Positions 4,936 through 6,580 of a DNA stretch of 6,580 bases are shown piece by piece. A program made the position numbers and the translations under genes. Each line of letters starts with the position of its first letter. Position 1 is the stretch's first letter. The DNA comes from Nocardiopsaceae bacterium (GTDB lineage: Bacteria > Actinomycetota > Actinomycetes > Streptosporangiales > Streptosporangiaceae): assembly GCA_031254715.1 (NCBI GenBank), contig JAIRTY010000218.1:1-6580 (forward strand). The letters are read 5' to 3'. Below the pieces are notes generated by a model that was not told the origin of the DNA, did no database searches, and saw only the letters and a program-made list of their open reading frames with translations.

Positions 4936-6222
4936 ATGAGCGAGGACTATCCCATCCGCCCGATTGACGCGGCCGAGTTCCCCGCCTTCCACGAGGTCCT
5001 GGCGCATGCCTTCAACTCGGCCCGGCCCGCGGAGCCGTCGATCCGCCACGAGCAGCTGACGTTCGAAGCGGATCGGAGCCTCGCCGCCCTCGACGGGACC
5101 CGGATCGTCGGCTGTGCCTGGGCCAACACGTTCACGCTGACCGTACCCGGCGGGTCCGCCCCGGCCGCCGGCATCTCCGGCGTCGGCGTGCTGCCGTCGC
5201 ACCGGCGCCGCGGCATCCTGACCGGGCTGATGCGGCGCCAGCTCGGCGACGTGCGCGAGCGGGGCGAGGCGATCGCGGTCCTGTTCGCATCCGAGACCGG
5301 GATCTACGGCAGGTTCGGCTACGGGCCCGCCTCGCAGCACGCGACGTTCACGATCAGGCGCGGCGAGGGTGCCATGGCCCCTGGCGCCGCGGCCAGCTCC
5401 GCTCTCGCGCTGGACATCGTGGCCCCGGCGGCCGTAACGGCCGAGCTGGCCAGGGTTTATGAAGCGGTGCTGCCCGGCCGGTCCGGGCTGTTCGCCAGGG
5501 ACGACCGGTGGTGGAGTTCCCTGCTGGCCGACCCGGAGCACGAGCGGGAGGGCGCGGGCCCGCAGCGGTGCCTGCTGGCGGCGACCCCGGCCGGGCCGCT
5601 CGGGTACGCGCTGTACTCGGCCCGCCCGTCCTGGGAGGAAGGGCTGCCGAACGCCGCGATCACGGTGCACGAGCTGATGGCGGCCGATCCTGCCGCCGCC
5701 ACCGCGCTCTGGTCCGACCTGCTCAGCCGGGACCTGGTGGGGGAAGTCGTCGCCCACCTGCGGCCCGTGGACGACCCGCTGCTGTACCTGCTGGCCGATT
5801 CCCGGCGGGCGCGGATGCGGGTGAGCGACGGGCTCTGGGTCCGGCTGGTGGACGTCGGCCGCGCGCTCGCGCAGCGCCGGTACGCCGCCCCGGTGGACGT
5901 GGTGATCGAGGTGACCGACCAGGCCTGCCCCTGGAACGCCGGCCGCTATCGGCTCACCACCCAGCCTCGCGAGACGGCGGAGCCAGGTGAGACGCCAGCG
6001 CCCGCCGCGTCCGCGGGGATGGCCGCCAGGTGCGAGCGGGCCTCCGGGCCGGCTGACATCTCGCTGCCTGTGCAGGCGCTCGGCGCCGCCTACCTGGGCG
6101 GGACCCGGCTGGGCCCGCTGGCCGAGGCGGGCCTGGTCACCGAGCTGAGGCCGGGCGCGATCAGCGCCCTGTCCGCGGCCCTGTCCTGGGATCGCGCCCC
6201 CTGGTGCCCGCAGATCTTCTGA
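4936..6222 (+). CDS. Eis-family GNAT N-acetyltransferase
   Basis: The product is a 428-residue acetyl-CoA-dependent N-acetyltransferase with the three-part Eis layout: an N-terminal GNAT domain, a second GNAT-like domain, and a C-terminal sterol-carrier-like domain. The acetyl-CoA-binding motif A runs GVGVLPSHRRRGILTGLM (82-99). GIYGRFGYG (122-130) carries the tyrosine that acts as general acid in Mycobacterium Eis. The protein ends PWCPQIF, and in Eis the terminal carboxylate takes part in catalysis. The length is close to Eis (about 400). The ATG at 4936 has AAGG 5 nt upstream and starts a product aligned with family N termini. The same frame is open upstream to 3643, but that part is antisense to the phosphatase and not coding. 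By family the substrates are amines such as aminoglycosides or protein lysines, and the physiological substrate here is unknown. A Pro/Ala/Glu-rich insert near 352-366 looks like a flexible loop. Confidence 0.92.
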   Translation: MSEDYPIRPIDAAEFPAFHEVLAHAFNSARPAEPSIRHEQLTFEADRSLAALDGTRIVGCAWANTFTLTVPGGSAPAAGISGVGVLPSHRRRGILTGLMRRQLGDVRERGEAIAVLFASETGIYGRFGYGPASQHATFTIRRGEGAMAPGAAASSALALDIVAPAAVTAELARVYEAVLPGRSGLFARDDRWWSSLLADPEHEREGAGPQRCLLAATPAGPLGYALYSARPSWEEGLPNAAITVHELMAADPAAATALWSDLLSRDLVGEVVAHLRPVDDPLLYLLADSRRARMRVSDGLWVRLVDVGRALAQRRYAAPVDVVIEVTDQACPWNAGRYRLTTQPRETAEPGETPAPAASAGMAARCERASGPADISLPVQALGAAYLGGTRLGPLAEAGLVTELRPGAISALSAALSWDRAPWCPQIF

Positions 6223-6266
6223 CGCCCGCCGTGGCGCCGCATGAGATCCTGGGGTCAGGAGCCGCC

Positions 6267-6580
6267 ATGCCAGGAATGAAGATCACGCTCAGTGCCGCGA
6301 TGCGGGCACGGGACGTGTCGCGCCCGCAGCCGCATCACCAGGCGGAGGCCGCCCAGGCTGACGCCTCCCGGGCTGGCGGCGCGGCCGGCCGGGGTATTCC
6401 GGCCGGCGGACGGGGCGGACGGGACCGCCGTGAGCGGCCGCGTCCCGGAGCCGGCCAGGATGAGCGGCCCCGCGCGACGCCCGCGCAGGGTGAGGCCAGC
6501 GCCGGCGGTCCCGGGCGGGAAGGCAACGCCGTGCCGGGCGGTGCCGCCAGCACGGGCGGTGCCGCCAGCACGGGCGGTGC
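6267..6580 (+). CDS. Unrecognised low-complexity Gly/Ala/Arg-rich protein, 3' end cut by the window
   Basis: Hand translation from the ATG at 6267 is open for 104 codons to the right edge. AGGAG lies 5 nt before the ATG, an ideal ribosome site, which makes this a real start. The gene begins 44 bp after the acetyltransferase stop on the same strand and may be co-transcribed with it. The first 20 or so residues (MPGMKITLSAAMRARDVSRP) look like a short ordered or conserved element. After that the sequence is rich in Gly, Ala, Arg, Pro and Glu, reads as disordered and hydrophilic, and ends in GGAAST repeats. There is no signal peptide, membrane segment or catalytic motif in the visible part. The functional domain, if any, lies beyond the window. 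I do not recognise the family. Confidence 0.7.
   Translation, partial: MPGMKITLSAAMRARDVSRPQPHHQAEAAQADASRAGGAAGRGIPAGGRGGRDRRERPRPGAGQDERPRATPAQGEASAGGPGREGNAVPGGAASTGGAASTGG
6536..6580 (+). repeat. 18-bp tandem repeat encoding GGAAST
   Basis: GGGCGGTGCCGCCAGCAC occurs at 6536-6553 and again at 6554-6571 without change, followed by the first nine bases of a third copy that runs off the edge. The unit is in frame with the gene starting at 6267 and encodes the hexapeptide GGAAST. Identical copies at the DNA level indicate recent expansion. The total copy number cannot be seen here. Confidence 0.85.

Noticed and set aside
4891..5757. Minus-strand 288-residue open frame
   Set aside because: Antisense to the acetyltransferase core motifs, with Gly/Arg/Gln-rich shadow composition.
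6335..6571. Minus-strand 78-residue open frame at the right edge
   Set aside because: Antisense to the repeat-bearing gene that has an ideal ribosome site. Its Pro/Ala/Arg content is the complement of the repeats.

Overview
The window looks like chromosomal DNA from a high-GC actinobacterium. Coding regions are strongly GC-biased at third codon positions, GTG starts and 4-base gene overlaps occur, and the proteins are Ala/Gly/Pro/Arg-rich. Gene content (hopanoid-type squalene genes, a membrane SpoIIE-type phosphatase, an Eis-like acetyltransferase) fits a filamentous or soil actinomycete. I cannot name a genus from the sequence alone.

Layout. (1) Positions 1-3182, minus strand: a tightly packed operon reading hpnC > hpnD > hpnE, with hpnE cut off by the left edge. 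HpnD condenses two farnesyl diphosphates to presqualene diphosphate, HpnC converts that to hydroxysqualene, and HpnE reduces hydroxysqualene to squalene, the precursor of hopanoids. The junctions are 1 nt (hpnC/hpnD) and a GTGA overlap (hpnD/hpnE), so translational coupling is likely. Further hopanoid genes may lie beyond the left edge. (2) Positions 3204-3708: about 505 bp of AT-richer DNA with no convincing gene. It holds a candidate hpnC promoter, a cluster of TGACG/CGTCA inverted repeats just upstream of that promoter, a second TGACG-N4-CGTCA dyad at the far end of the gap, a bulged hairpin, an imperfect 21-bp direct repeat and a 20-bp near-palindrome. (3) Positions 3709-4809, minus strand: a four-helix membrane protein with a C-terminal SpoIIE/PP2C-type phosphatase domain and all expected metal-binding aspartates. 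(4) Positions 4810-4935: a short divergent intergenic region. (5) Positions 4936-6222, plus strand: an Eis-family GNAT N-acetyltransferase. (6) From 6267 to the right edge, plus strand: the start of an unrecognised, disordered, Gly/Ala/Arg-rich protein that ends in an 18-bp tandem repeat encoding GGAAST.

The three squalene genes clearly act as one pathway. Nothing in the sequence ties the phosphatase, the acetyltransferase or the last gene to that pathway, except that the phosphatase shares a strand and an intergenic region with hpnC. I see no CRISPR array, transposase, tRNA, rRNA or phage gene. No clearly new multi-gene system is visible. The most noteworthy items are the repeated dyad in the hpnC control region and the G/C-run hairpin at the hpnD/hpnE junction.
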